NCBI GenBank assembly: GCA_026119855.1
Contig: JAOWBW010000361.1
Span: forward strand, 620,001 to 684,000
Length of the DNA: 64,000 nucleotides
Source of the DNA: Campanula takesimana
Lineage: Eukaryota; Streptophyta; Magnoliopsida; Asterales; Campanulaceae
Direction of reading: 5' to 3'
The first letter of the stretch is position 1. The number at the start of each line of letters is the position of its first letter. The position numbers and the translations under genes are program-made. The notes below the pieces were generated by a model. It ran no database searches and had not been told where the DNA came from. It saw only the letters and a program-made list of their open reading frames with translations. Below are positions 23,800-34,075 of the stretch, piece after piece.

Positions 23800-24546
23800 C
23801 ATATTCCTATGAATTGCTCACTATCGAGTCGCACAAGTTTAACCCCAAACCCGTCGAGACCCGTCCTAGAAAGTTTCAAGCTCCACTCGACCTTGGCTCT
23901 TTCGAAGCGGTAAACCTCAGCCTGTGGCGTAGTTCATGACTACATGCCGGGGGTGACCTTTGAGCCTCATATTCAAGCCGAGCACAAGCCACACAATTCT
24001 AGTTAGGGTCTAACACTCCGTGACTCAAGTCGGTTTCCATGTACCGAGATTTCTCTAACTAATGTCTTCAAATCATACATGCCAACTTGTTGAAATGGAC
24101 GAAATAAAACTCCGTCCCCAAAAGTGGCTATCTTGGACGAAAATAAAAATCCATCCCCGCATGTATGCTTTACTACATTAACTTAGTTTAATCCCGATAC
24201 ATGTAGGATTCACAAACGCGATGGAATCCGATGAGTATATGGGACCGCGAGATGGTCTATATACTAGTGTGACGATTCCATTATTTTCTTAGAAACCCCA
24301 AAAGGGATCCATTCCCTCCGACTTATAAAAAAAAAAAAAAAAAAAAAAAAAAGAGTCTTTTCTTATGTGGTTCGAGTCGTGTACCCAACTGTGTGTTCTA
24401 AGCCTCTTCGTGGACCGCAAGTGTTACTCAAGACTGACAAGGGCCTCTTCTGCAATATAGGTTCAATTGGTACTTACAGAGTCTACCGGGATTCGGCAAA
24501 TCGGTTAGTCCGTGAAGAGATCACTCCAACAGCTCCTACATCAACA
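23800..24546 (+). other. Tat copy 1 leader, second part
   Basis: Resumes the leader after the nested element. It contains two small GGAC(G)...(C)GTCC stem-loops (24097-24116 and 24135-24156, the second with a mismatch) and an A-tract of 26 bases at 24327-24352. An upstream frame is open from 24367 but the usual gag start is the ATG at 24547. Confidence 0.7.
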
Positions 24547-26148
24547 ATGGCCGGCGGTTCCAACACCAACAATACCATGACTCTCGAGCAACTCGCAACC
24601 ATGGTCCAACTCCTCCAAGAGCAAGTCTCCACCCTTAATAAGGAGGCACAAAGCAAAGACGACATTTGGCAATCCCACCTCGAGAGCCAAAGGGAGTCCC
24701 ACGAGGCCGAGATAGAGCTAATGAAAGAAAAGCTCACTAATCTTTCCAAGGGGAAGAGCAAAAATGACGATGACGAATCCGAATGGACCGAAGGTTTGTT
24801 CAAAAGTCCTTATGTCAACACCCGCACCAAGAAAGTGGGAGAGCCAAGTTCCGAGAACAATGAGCCCAAAATGGTGGACTCCATCATGGCCTACATCGAT
24901 CAAAAATTCAATGGGCTCAACATGGGGAAAGGCTCCGACACAAGCCTTTATCAATCATTCATCCTCATGAGTACTATGGCCGCTCTTCCTGATAAGTTCA
25001 AGATACCCGACATAAGCAAATTCAAGGGCAACTCTTGTCCTATGGCTCACATTGAGACTTATATTTGGGCAATGGTTCCGAAGAAGGTCTCCCCCAAGGT
25101 GATGGCTCAATGCTTTCCTCTCACTCTCGAGGGGGAGGCAAAAGATTGGTATGCTACTCTCCCGCTCACTGTCCGTCTTGATTGGGACTCCGCCATGCTT
25201 GCCTTCAAGAACCAATACCAAGGCAACACCACTCACCGGCCCACAAGGAAAGAGCTAGAGAACACTACTCAACGAGACCACGAGTCCTTCATCGACTTCA
25301 CAAGGAGATGGAATGATAAACTCTCCGAGATTGTGGAAAGGCCAAATACCAAGGAGCAAATGGACATCTTTCTCAAATGTCTCAAAATTGATCTCCGAGC
25401 CCACCTAAGTGGGGCTTGCTATGCGGATTTCTCCCAAATGTATGAGGCGGGGGTCCGAATGGACGAGTTGCTCAAGGAAGTCAAGAAAAGTGCTCCTAGC
25501 TACCTCTACAAGGCCGCTTCCAACTCCACAAAAGAGGCCTCGGTCAACGCCGTCACTATCGACAAGGGGAATTACAAAAAGATTCCTCCACCCCAAGGGA
25601 AGAAGTCTCGAAATGACCGTGTCTACACGCCTCTCCAAGGCATGACTCAAACCGAAGCTTTCGAAGTCCTCAAAGCAAAGGGTCAAGTCACACCCGTACA
25701 AGGGTACCAACCCAAGACGGTCAACCCCAATCATGCTCACCACAAATATTGTGGCTACCACCAATATAGTGGCCACACCACCGAGGAATGCTTCGTTCTC
25801 CGCAACGCCATTCAAGATCTCATAGACAAGAAAGAATTTGTAGTGCCTAATGGCGAACATGTCAATGTAATAGAGATAGGAGAACTCGAGGGGACCACCC
25901 ATTCAATCCCAATTGTGAATGGGGGCCCCAATGTTATGAATAAACTTGACAATTCTTGTTATGTTGTAACTTACGATGAGGTAATGAGGGAAGTACTAGA
26001 GAATAGGAAAAAGAAGCAAGATGGGAACGTCAACATGCTAACTCGATCCGGTCGAGTCATAGCAAGCAACCCTTCCACTTCCGCACCAAGCTCCTCTTCT
26101 CAAAGGCCGCAAGCTCGCGACACTCCCGAAGATCCTCTACTTGTCTAA
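24547..26148 (+). CDS. gag: Tat copy 1 gag
   Basis: About 533 residues from ATG 24547 (MAGGSNTNN) to a TAA at 26146. It has an N-terminal coiled coil (LEQLATMVQLLQEQVSTLNK, then an E/K-rich helix), the retrotransposon gag domain (residues about 160-300; GEAKDWYATLPLTVRLDWDS), and a zinc-knuckle-like CGYHQYSGHTTEEC (about 25750-25790). The second copy reads glutamine (CAA) where this copy has TAA, and continues to protease without a break there. So this stop is probably a nonsense mutation and the gag-pol boundary lay further on. Confidence 0.83.
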   Translation: MAGGSNTNNTMTLEQLATMVQLLQEQVSTLNKEAQSKDDIWQSHLESQRESHEAEIELMKEKLTNLSKGKSKNDDDESEWTEGLFKSPYVNTRTKKVGEPSSENNEPKMVDSIMAYIDQKFNGLNMGKGSDTSLYQSFILMSTMAALPDKFKIPDISKFKGNSCPMAHIETYIWAMVPKKVSPKVMAQCFPLTLEGEAKDWYATLPLTVRLDWDSAMLAFKNQYQGNTTHRPTRKELENTTQRDHESFIDFTRRWNDKLSEIVERPNTKEQMDIFLKCLKIDLRAHLSGACYADFSQMYEAGVRMDELLKEVKKSAPSYLYKAASNSTKEASVNAVTIDKGNYKKIPPPQGKKSRNDRVYTPLQGMTQTEAFEVLKAKGQVTPVQGYQPKTVNPNHAHHKYCGYHQYSGHTTEECFVLRNAIQDLIDKKEFVVPNGEHVNVIEIGELEGTTHSIPIVNGGPNVMNKLDNSCYVVTYDEVMREVLENRKKKQDGNVNMLTRSGRVIASNPSTSAPSSSSQRPQARDTPEDPLLV

Positions 26149-26990
26149 CTCAAGAAAACTCAAGCCAACATCTCTATTTGGGACCTCATCGCATCCTCAA
26201 AGAAACACTGAGATCTTGTCATCCGCAATTTCGATGATACATCAGTTTCTCCCGATACTACTCCCAAGGACCTCACGGCAATGATCGGTCACATTCATTT
26301 TGGCAACGTCATCACCTTTGCCGATATGGACCTTCCACCATTTGGTTCCGACCACAACGAGGCTATTTACCTCAAGGTATGAGCAAGGGGGAGGCCCATC
26401 TCAAGAGTCTTAGTGGACGGTGGTTCCGCACTCAACCTCATACCTAGCAGAATCATGGGCATACTGGGCTTAAGGATTCCGATTTGAAGCCTTCTACTCA
26501 AGTAATCCGAGGTTATGACAGCACCGCCCGTACAGTCATGGGCATGATCGAAATAGACATTGAGTTTGGGAGCATGGTCATGTCCGTTCCATTCCAAGTG
26601 CTTGACATCCCGGCCTCGTTCAACTTGCTTTTGGGTCGACCATGGATTCACAGTTCTAATGCCGTCCCGTCAACTCTCCATCAATGTGTCAAGATCTGAA
26701 ATGGTGATGAAATAGTGACCGTCATGGCCGAAAACGTCACTATCCACAGAAAAGGTGAGCCCGTCCACCAAGTTCAGCATGGTTTACCAGACTCCACTCT
26801 CTCCGGCGTCTCAATAAACGCCATTGACAAAGAAGGGGGAAACGGATCATGGACCCCCAGCAATCACAAAGTCCTCCACATGATGAGGAATATGGACTAC
26901 TTCCCTGGTTTAGGCCTAGGGAAATATCAACAAGGAATCCTACATCCTGTGCAAGTCCCATTTCTCAAGAACACATTCGGTTTGGGGTAG
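26149..26990 (+). pseudogene. pol: Tat copy 1 protease and G-patch, broken
   Basis: Aspartic protease with the LVDGGSALNLI active-site block (about 26410-26440). The frame is broken by TGA at 26379-26381 (CGA in copy 2), a 1-bp deletion near 26468 (copy 2 has one more G), and a TGA at 26697-26699 that copy 2 shares. A G-patch-like motif follows (MDYFPGLGLGKYQQGI, about 26890-26940). A TAG at 26988-26990 replaces the tyrosine codon of copy 2. G-patch motifs are known between protease and RT in some plant gypsy elements; they are RNA-binding. Confidence 0.8.
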
Positions 26991-27821
26991 GAGCCTTCCA
27001 GAGAAGACTTGAAACAAGAGCAAGCGATCAAGAATGAAAAGGCCCGAGCTCGTAAAGAAGTCCGTCGTTATGAGATCCCTAATCTAAGGCCTTACCGCAA
27101 GACGTTGAATGGCTATTTTGTCCGCCAAGGGGAAGACGTTCCATACATGATCTTTCCCGAACCATGGGTTAACAATAAGGGTGTCAAAAAGCCCGGTCTT
27201 GAAATCTTCTCCGATTGTGAGATCCAGAAATCCGAAAGGGAACCAACTCCCATGTCGCCCCGTGAATGGTGGGGAAGGAAGGTGACTATAGAGTCCGAGA
27301 CAGAAATCATCGTGGGAGAAGAACCGACAGATTTAGCCTCCATGTTCGAAGAGCTTGCCATAATGAATGAATTCCAAGTCAACGCCATCCATGACACCGA
27401 GACTATCAGTGAGATCCCGCCAAGCTCCGAGCCGATCAACAATTGGTATTCTACGAAAGGGCCCGTGGTATCCGAGGAATTCTTAGTCCAAGAAATGGGT
27501 TGCATACCCCGCACAGCAACAAGGGAAGAGCGGCTCACACTTACTTTTGAGTCCGAGAGTGTCTCTAATACCCTCACCCAAGAGGATATGGAGGCCATAG
27601 CCGAGCGTGTGTCCTTTCTTTGCTAATGAAAAATTTGATATTTCTGAGTACCCTGAGATTGCAAATATCATAAATGATGAATTAACTAATACTGAACTTA
27701 ATGAACAAGTTAATAACGATTCAAATTATGCTGAAATAGACCACGAAAACACAACATACTTAAATGAACTTGCTCAACAGGTCCGTAGTCGTGGTGAAAA
27801 TGGTCCAGGGCTGACGAAGAA
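26991..27821 (+). pseudogene. pol: Tat copy 1 linker between G-patch and RT
   Basis: Charged, poorly conserved linker (open 27009-27626) with acidic stretches and no domain I recognise. Compared with copy 2 (47210-48030) it has lost two bases near 27611 and one near 27808, each shifting the frame. Confidence 0.72.
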
Positions 27822-29603
27822 TTGCATGTTGTTAATCTGGGTACCGACGAAGAGCCAAGGGAAACTAAGATCGGAAGCTTCTTCAAGGGGGACGACAGAG
27901 AAAGATTGACTGCGCTACTACGGGAATTTATGGATGTGTTCGCATGGTCATACAAAGACATGCCGGGTTTGGACAGAAAGGTAGCGGAGCACAGAATTTC
28001 GATCAGAGAAGATGCCAAGCCAGTAAAGCAGAAGCTCAGAAAGATCAAGCCAGAATGGTCTCTACAAGTCAAAGAAGAGATCGAGAAGCTCCTTAGTGTG
28101 GGTTTCATCAAGGTTATCGAGTATCCGACATGGTTAGCCAACATCGTGACAGTCAGAAAGGCAAACGGCAAGGTTCGAGTTTGTGTGGACTTCCGGGATT
28201 TGAACAAAGCTTCCCCGAAAGACGATTTTCCACTCCCTAACATCGATATGCTGGTCGACTCCACTGCTGCCTACGAGGTTCGCTCATTCGTGGATGGGTT
28301 CGCTGGGTACAATCAGATTCTCATGGCCGAGAAAGATCAACATAAGACAGCCTTCACAACACCGTGGGGTACCTTTTGCTACACAGTCATGCCATTTGGG
28401 TTAAGAAACGCTGGGGCTTCCTACCAAAGAGCCGTGACAGACTTGTTCCACGATATGATTCACAAAGAAATCGAGGTCTATGTGGACGACATGATCATTC
28501 ACTCTAAAGGGACCGATGGTCAACATTTAATCAATCTCCGTAAGTTCTTCGAAAGGCTTCGTCAACACAAGATGAGGCTCAACCCAGCAAAGTGCACGTT
28601 CGGGGTTATCCGAGGCAAAGTCCTTGGTTATATGGTCACTGAAAGGGGAATTGAAGTAGATCCCTCCAAAATCAAGGCAATCATTGACATGCCTCCTCCA
28701 AAGACGCAGAAAGAGATCATAGGTTTCATGGGCAGACTGCAATACATCAGTCGGTTTGTGCACCAACTCACTTCCATGTGCGAGCCAATCTTCAAGCTAC
28801 TCAAGAAGAATGTGGCTCTAGAATGGACCGACGCGTGCCAAGAAGCCTTCGACCAAGTGAAGCATTACTTGACGTGCCCTCTTGTTCTAGTTCCGCCTCA
28901 CAAGGAGAAGCCTCTTTTGCTCTATCTCACTGTCAATGATGAAGCCCTAAGGGCTATGTTAGCACAAGAGCAACGAGAGTCCACAAAGGAGAATGCCATT
29001 TATTTTGTCAGTCGCCGATTCCAAGGAGGCGAAAAGAACTACTCTATCTTAGAGAAGTCATGTGCAGCATTGGTTTGGGTTAATCAAAAGCTCAAACACT
29101 ATATGGAAGCTTTTCCGATCAAGCTAGTAGCAAAGGTGGACCCACTCCGCTACATCTTCGAGAAGCCTTTCATGTCAACAAGAATAGCCAAATGGTACTT
29201 CATGCTCGCCGGCTATGATATCACTTACGTCACACTAAAATCCGTCAGGGGGAAAGTGTTCAGTGACCAGCTTGCCGAATTCCCGTGTGACGAAGTGAAG
29301 GGGGAAGAGGTACAGTTCCCCGACGAGCATTTAATTTGTACTACAACCGAGGAAAATAAGTGGCAACTTTTTTTCGATGGCGCCGCCAATAAACACGGTT
29401 TTGGTATAGGAGTATTGCTTGTCGATCCAAAAGACATCTACACTCCCATTGCCATCCGTCTGGAATTCGAAGCTACCAATAACATTGCCGAGTACGAAGC
29501 ATGCATAGCAGGGCTCGAAGCAGCTCTCGAAAGAAACGTCACGGAACTAGAGGTATTCGGCGACTCTTTGCTTCTTATCAATCAGCAATCGGGTAAATGG
29601 TGA
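27822..29603 (+). CDS. pol: Tat copy 1 reverse transcriptase with two RNase H domains
   Basis: A 593-codon open segment. RT core: KIKPEWSLQVKEEIEKLLSV, VRVCVDFRDLNKASPKD, PFGLRNAGASYQR and the catalytic YVDD at 28479-28490. A gypsy-type RNase H follows (PLLLYLTVNDEALRAMLAQE, KNYSILEKSCAALVW). A second, archaeal-type RNase H follows that (WQLFFDGAANKHGFGIGVLL, FEATNNIAEYEACIAGLEAAL, FGDSLLLINQ). Dual RNase H is the hallmark of the Tat lineage. A TGA at 29601 (CGA in copy 2) ends the frame just before a deletion of about 590 bp. Confidence 0.86.
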   Translation: MHVVNLGTDEEPRETKIGSFFKGDDRERLTALLREFMDVFAWSYKDMPGLDRKVAEHRISIREDAKPVKQKLRKIKPEWSLQVKEEIEKLLSVGFIKVIEYPTWLANIVTVRKANGKVRVCVDFRDLNKASPKDDFPLPNIDMLVDSTAAYEVRSFVDGFAGYNQILMAEKDQHKTAFTTPWGTFCYTVMPFGLRNAGASYQRAVTDLFHDMIHKEIEVYVDDMIIHSKGTDGQHLINLRKFFERLRQHKMRLNPAKCTFGVIRGKVLGYMVTERGIEVDPSKIKAIIDMPPPKTQKEIIGFMGRLQYISRFVHQLTSMCEPIFKLLKKNVALEWTDACQEAFDQVKHYLTCPLVLVPPHKEKPLLLYLTVNDEALRAMLAQEQRESTKENAIYFVSRRFQGGEKNYSILEKSCAALVWVNQKLKHYMEAFPIKLVAKVDPLRYIFEKPFMSTRIAKWYFMLAGYDITYVTLKSVRGKVFSDQLAEFPCDEVKGEEVQFPDEHLICTTTEENKWQLFFDGAANKHGFGIGVLLVDPKDIYTPIAIRLEFEATNNIAEYEACIAGLEAALERNVTELEVFGDSLLLINQQSGKW

Positions 29604-30504
29604 ATCCAAGACCCGACACTCCAACAACATGGTCACACCTTGGACTTTCTCTTGTTGGGGGATAGACATCATCGGTAAAGTCCATCCTGCCGGAAGCAAT
29701 GGGCAGTCATTCGTCCTAGTGGCCGTCGACTACTTCACAAAGTGGGTCGAAGCACAAGCCTATCGGACCCTCAATGCCAAGAAAGTGGCCGGATTTGTAA
29801 AGATTAATATCATGTGCCGATACGGCGTGCCTCATGAAATCATTTCCGATAACGGCTCTCACTTTGAGAAGGAAATGGATGCACTTTTGGTAGAATACAA
29901 GATCACCAAGCACAAGTCATCTCCTTACCGTCCCCAAGCAAACGGCGCGGTTGAAGCAGCAAATAAGACCATCGAGACCATCATCAAGAAAATAGCCTCA
30001 ACAGGAAGGGATTGGCCCGAGAAGCTACCATTAGCATTGTGGGGCTACCGCACATCAATACGGTCAGCAACAGGAGAAACTCCTTATGCATTAGTCTATG
30101 GTTCTGAAGCCGTACTCCCAATCGAACTTGAAGTCCCATCTCTACAGGTCCTTCTCGTGAATCAAGTCAACAAGGTCGACTGGATGCAAAGTCGATATGA
30201 ACAGCTAGCCTTACTCGACGAGAAAAGGCTAAGAGCACTCGAACACACAAGGGCGTATCAGCAAAGGATGGCAAGAGCTTTTAACAAAAAGGTGAAGCCT
30301 CAAAACATCAATGTGGGAGATTTGGTCTTAAGACAACATCCTCCTAATGCCATGAATCCCCTGGGGAAATGGGGACCCCGATGGATCGGTCCGTACGTGG
30401 TCAAAAGGATACTAAGCGGCGGTGCAGTCCGACTCGTGGATTTAGATGGTGACCAGCTGCCAAAGGAGGTCAACCTCGACAAGCTCAAGAGGTTCTATGC
30501 TTAA
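29604..30504 (+). pseudogene. pol: Tat copy 1 integrase, N-terminal part deleted
   Basis: The DDE core and C-terminus remain: GIDIIGKVHPAGSNGQSF and VDYFTKWVEA (first aspartate), IISDNGSHFEKEMD (second), RPQANGAVEAANKTIE (glutamate), and GPRWIGPYVVKRILSGG at the end. The zinc domain and the end of the second RNase H are missing. Copy 2 has about 590 bp more between CAACAGTATGGTCA and CAACATGGTCA, while here a single CAACATGGTCA remains. Confidence 0.84.
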
Positions 30505-30536
30505 TAAACAAAGACCATAAAAAAAAAAATCGCTCG

Positions 30537-30628
30537 CTAGGTTGAAAACCCAAGGGCGGCCTAGGCAAAAATTAGAGAACGTGCAAAAAAGAAGCCCGCT
30601 AGATTGAAAACCCGAAAGGGCGGTCTAG
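30537..30628 (+). ncRNA. Tandem RNA hairpin pair after Tat pol, copy 1
   Basis: Two predicted hairpins at 30537-30564 and 30599-30628, just after the integrase stop and an A-tract. General form: CTAGG, seven bases, CCC, tetraloop, GGG, three bases, CCTAG. In the second the outer closing pair is A-T (CTAGA/TCTAG) instead of G-C, a compensatory change, and the loop is GAAA. The first has lost its tetraloop here (CCCAAGGG). Compare 51353-51446. Confidence 0.55.
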
Positions 30629-30670
30629 GCAAAAAACAGGGTGCACACAAAAAAAATGGTCTTTGTTTAT

Positions 30671-30718
30671 TTGAACTACGGAGACCTGAGACTCCCAACT
30701 GGAGGAACGTAAGCAACC
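30671..30718 (+). other. Conserved TTGAACTACG...AACGTAAGCAACC block
   Basis: Block shared with Tat copy 2 (51497-51544) and, in diverged form on the minus strand, with copy 3 (58362-58407: TTGAACTACG...ATACGTAGGCAGCC). It lies between pol and the antisense gene. Role unknown. Confidence 0.6.
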
Positions 30719-30780
30719 TTCGGGTGCGGTCTAAAACATATCAAAAATACCCAATTCACTTCAAATAACAAGATGTAATT

Positions 30781-30786
30781 TTTATT
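30781..30786 (-). terminator. Poly(A) signal for the antisense gene
   Basis: AATAAA on the minus strand, downstream of the antisense ORF. It is conserved in copy 2 at 51607-51612 within otherwise similar 3' UTR sequence. Confidence 0.5.
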
Positions 30787-30942
30787 CATTCAATGAATTA
30801 TTCAAGCCATTACAACGGATTTATTGAGCAACAAAAGACATCAAAACATTAAATCCTAAAACAAAGTGGTCTAATTTAATTGCAATCTCTTAGGGTACTA
30901 AGAAAAGTCCAATTTTCTCTTAGCCTTCAAAGGACCACCCGA

Positions 30943-32297
30943 TCATCTCTCAATCCTTTTCTTCTTGGATAACGGAGGAGCACTAATACGCACCGAAACC
31001 TTTTGTGTTGCGGCACGTCTCCTAGCATAAAACTCATCCAAAGGAGTACCGAAAGGGTCACCGAGAATGTTACTCGAATCAGCAGCAGCCTCCCTATATC
31101 TCAAGGCGCTGCTAGGCTCAAAACCTTTCCCAACAACTCGGCACGAAGCACATCGACCCAAGTGATGCCACGGTAAAGGGTGCCAAACAAATAATCCAAG
31201 TAGCTCTCGGGAAGGAAGACACTCCCCCGATGCAGAGGAGCAAAAGCCCAACGGTTGCGATCATCTCCCCAAGCCGACTAAAGCTCACTCGAGAAGTCCG
31301 GACCCATGTAAGAAACTGGACGAAGCATTCTGTCCCTCGTAAAAGGAGTTATCTGTTGGCGACCAAACTACCGCAGAACCCGCTCTGGCCGGTAAAATGA
31401 AGAATCTCTCAAGCCGGGTACAACCACGTGCTGAAAACCAAGAGTCCATTCCACAAAAGGACGAAGACCCCAAGAAGGAGGGCACCACTCAATATCGACG
31501 GTTACCTGAGAGGCAAATAATTTCTTCCAACCATCTTCAGATAAATCCCGGATCAACAGCTTCCTCCTATGAACAGCAAAAGGAGACAAATCACCATCCG
31601 GGGAATAAATCTTGAAGTGTTCTCGGAGCCATATGGTCAAGAGCAAAGGGCTTCCCCGACACATCTTGTCCGTCCTATGTAACTCATCAAGGTCGTGTAA
31701 CGTCTCCCCTATAATAAGAGGGATTATACTAAATTGTTGCTCCTTGGCTTGCAAAATAATCTCAGCCAACTGCGCATCCGCAGTCCCGAAGGGTGTAACA
31801 AACAGTACTTCACTAAAGAGACAAGCGGCCATGGCATTCCTCTTGAAAGATTGAACCACCGGATCCTCCGAGTGTAAACTGAAGAACATCGGCAACTCAG
31901 TTATGTCAATCACAGTACCGTGCAACATCTTCCTCACGTCCTCAACAGGGAGATTCAGTAACTCAACCCAAGAGTCAATGGCACCACGGTGATATTTAGG
32001 GACGGCAATCCGACCGGCCAAAGGCATGCCAAGGATGGCCCCGAAGTCATCAACAGTCGGCACCATTTCATTAGCTGAAAAGTTGAAGGTATGGCTATCG
32101 CAATCCCAGAAAGCCGCGGCAGCTCTCAACAAATCCCAATCCGGCTTCAACGTCCGCAAAGTGAAAAGAATTCGGAACCTGAAGTCTTTAATGAAGGCCT
32201 TCTTGGGATGGGTCTTGAAAGAATACATAAAAGTGTCCAAGTCCTTTTCATACCCACTAACAACCTTGGCATCAAGAACAAAAGAATTGGAAGCCAT
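30943..32297 (-). CDS. Antisense gene of Tat copy 1
   Basis: A 309-residue ORF (31368-32297) starts at MASNSFVLDAK. Its continuation, open at 30943-31251 and ending in basic SKKKRIER, is in another frame, so the gene is broken or has an intron near 31252-31367. Blocks FRFRILFTLRTLKPDWDLLR, FWDCDSHTFNF, VPTVDDFGAILGMPL and LLTIWLREHF resemble the plant-mobile-domain/DUF7745-type proteins known from antisense ORFs of Tat elements. A TATA-like box (32391-32400, minus) and a 29-bp triplet (32456-32521) lie upstream. Copy 2 carries a different gene here. Function unknown. Confidence 0.72.
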
Positions 32298-32390
32298 GGA
32301 AAATGTTGATCAGAAGCAAAGTTGAGCAATAATATGATGTTCAAAATGGCAGAAAGGAGCTGTGAGAATCAAGTGGTCGAATAGAAGCTG

Positions 32391-32400
32391 ATATTATAGC
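32391..32400 (-). promoter_or_regulatory. TATA-like box of the antisense gene, copy 1
   Basis: GCTATAATAT on the minus strand, about 95 bp upstream of the antisense ATG and 56 bp from the triplet array. Copy 2 has GCTATAAATT at the equivalent place. Confidence 0.5.
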
Positions 32401-32455
32401 TGTTGGGGGGTCTTTTGGCCAGCAAATGTCAAGCCCGGAATTCCGCCTCCCAGAC

Positions 32456-32521
32456 GCGCGCGCCACCCGACAGCGGTCTAAAATGCGCGCGCGTCCCAAG
32501 CCTACAGAGGAAAGCGCGCGC
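32456..32521 (-). promoter_or_regulatory. 29-bp triplet upstream of the antisense gene, copy 1
   Basis: GCGCGCGC at 32456, 32485 and 32514, pitch 29 and 29. Confidence 0.83.
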
Positions 32522-32867
32522 CTCCCAAGTCTAGATCACTTCAGAAAAAGCCTTGGCAGAAATCTCCAGCCTAAATCAAGACACAGCCCCGGTCCTCGGA
32601 CACCCAGTTGGGCACACCTTCTTCTGGTCCGCCCTTAAGGCATGTCAAAGATTGAAAGTAGGATAGAAACTCCCACTCAAAAGTAAGCTGTCCTTCTCCA
32701 GATTCCGAACTCCCTAAGTTCTGTCACGGGTGCCATACCCCCTCAAGAGTCAATCTCAACATTTCATCCCCAGCAGGAACATTCTTCTGGTCGCGGTCAA
32801 CAGTGCCCACACCCCACAAGTCAAAAAGTCAAGTGTGACTCCAAGTGGCACGCGACTTCAAAGCAAT

Positions 32868-33890
32868 ATTTCATCAACGAATTTCACTAACGTATTCATA
32901 TTCAAAGGTTCACTAACGGCCTCTCCAAAGGTTCACTAATGGCCTCCTCAAAGGTTCACTAACGGCCTCTTCAAAGGCTCACTAACGGCCTCTTCACAGG
33001 TTCACCAACGGCCTCTACAAAGGTTCACTAACGGCCTCATTCAAGGGTTCACTAATGGCCTCATCAACGGATTTCACTAACGGATTCGTCAACAAAGGTT
33101 CACTAACGGCCTCTTCAAAGGTTCACCAACGGCCTCTCCAAAGGTTCACCAACGGCCTTTACAAAGGTTCACTAACGGCCTCATTCAAGGGTTCACTAAC
33201 GGCCTCATCAACGGATTTCACTAACGGATTCGTCCTCAAAGGTTCACTAACGGCCTCTTAAAAGGTTCACTAACGGCCTATCCAAAGGTTCACTAACGGC
33301 CTCTTCACAGGTTCACTAACGGCCTCTTCAAAGGTTCACTGACGGCCTCTCCAAAGGTTCACTAACGGCCTCGTTCAAAGGTTCACTAACGGCCTCTCCA
33401 AAGGTTCACCAACGGCCTCTACAAAGGTTCACTAACGGCCTCCTCAAAGGTTCACTAACGGCCTCTTCCAAGGTTCACTAATGGCCTCTCCAAAGTTTCA
33501 CCAACGGCCTCTACAAAGGTTCACTAACGGCCTCATTCAAGGGTTCACTAACGGCCTCATCAACGGATTTCACTAACGGATTCGTCCTCAAAGGTTCACT
33601 AACGGCCTCCTCAAAGGTTCACTAACGGCCTCCTCAAAGGTTCACTAACGGCCTCTTCAAATGTTCACTAACAGCCTCTTCAAAGGTTCACTAACGGCCT
33701 CCTCAAAGGTTCACTAACGGCCTCTTCAAAGGTTCACTAACGGCCTCCTCAAAGGTTCAACAACGGCCTCCTCAAAGGTTCACTAACGGCCCCCTCAGAG
33801 GTTTACTAACGGCCTCTCCAAAGGTTCACCGACGGCCTCGTTCAAAGGTTCACTAACAGCCTCATTCAACATATTCAGCCGGCAGGTTCA
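32868..33890 (+). repeat. Minisatellite in the 3' region of Tat copy 1
   Basis: About 40 tandem units of roughly 23 bp around GGTTCACTAACGGCCTC, with occasional longer units containing ATTTCACTAACGGATTCGTC. Each unit carries TAACGG. Satellite-like arrays in the 3' untranslated region are known for Tat/Ogre elements. The short ORF in it (33055-33261) is a by-product of the repeat. Confidence 0.88.
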
Positions 33891-34075
33891 CCTAACGGAT
33901 CATGCCACCCCATCTATCAACAAAAGCCGCTCACACAGGGAGCGCACCACTATCTCTCGCAATTTCAAATTCCTGCTTTCATCGAGTCTTTGCTTTTTCT
34001 TGGTGATGTCCTCGGCGGGTGTTTTTAACTTTCGTCGACGCGTTTTGCTTTGCAATCCACGTCGCCGAGGGGCTC
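33891..34075 (+). other. Conserved tail and polypurine tract before the 3' LTR
   Basis: The sequence TTTCAAATTCCTGCTTT...GAGTCTTTG...GTCGCCGAGGGGCTC is shared, in reverse orientation, with copy 3 at 57350-57535. GAGGGG just before the LTR is the likely purine tract. Confidence 0.7.

Noticed and set aside
24327..24352. Poly(A) tail marking a LINE or processed gene insertion
   Set aside because: The A-tract is embedded in the Tat leader, copy 2 has a short A-rich version at the same place, and there is no target duplication around it.
26697..26699. Selenocysteine recoding at the shared TGA
   Set aside because: Plants do not use selenocysteine insertion in nuclear genes, and no supporting structure was seen. 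Inherited nonsense or readthrough is simpler.
30671..30718. tRNA or tRNA-derived SINE in the ACTACG...ACGTAGG block
   Set aside because: No A and B box pair in proper spacing and no cloverleaf; it is linked to Tat 3' regions only.
31368..32297. A host gene near the retrotransposons
   Set aside because: It lies wholly between the pol end and 3' LTR of a Tat element bounded by CTACC duplications, so it belongs to the element.
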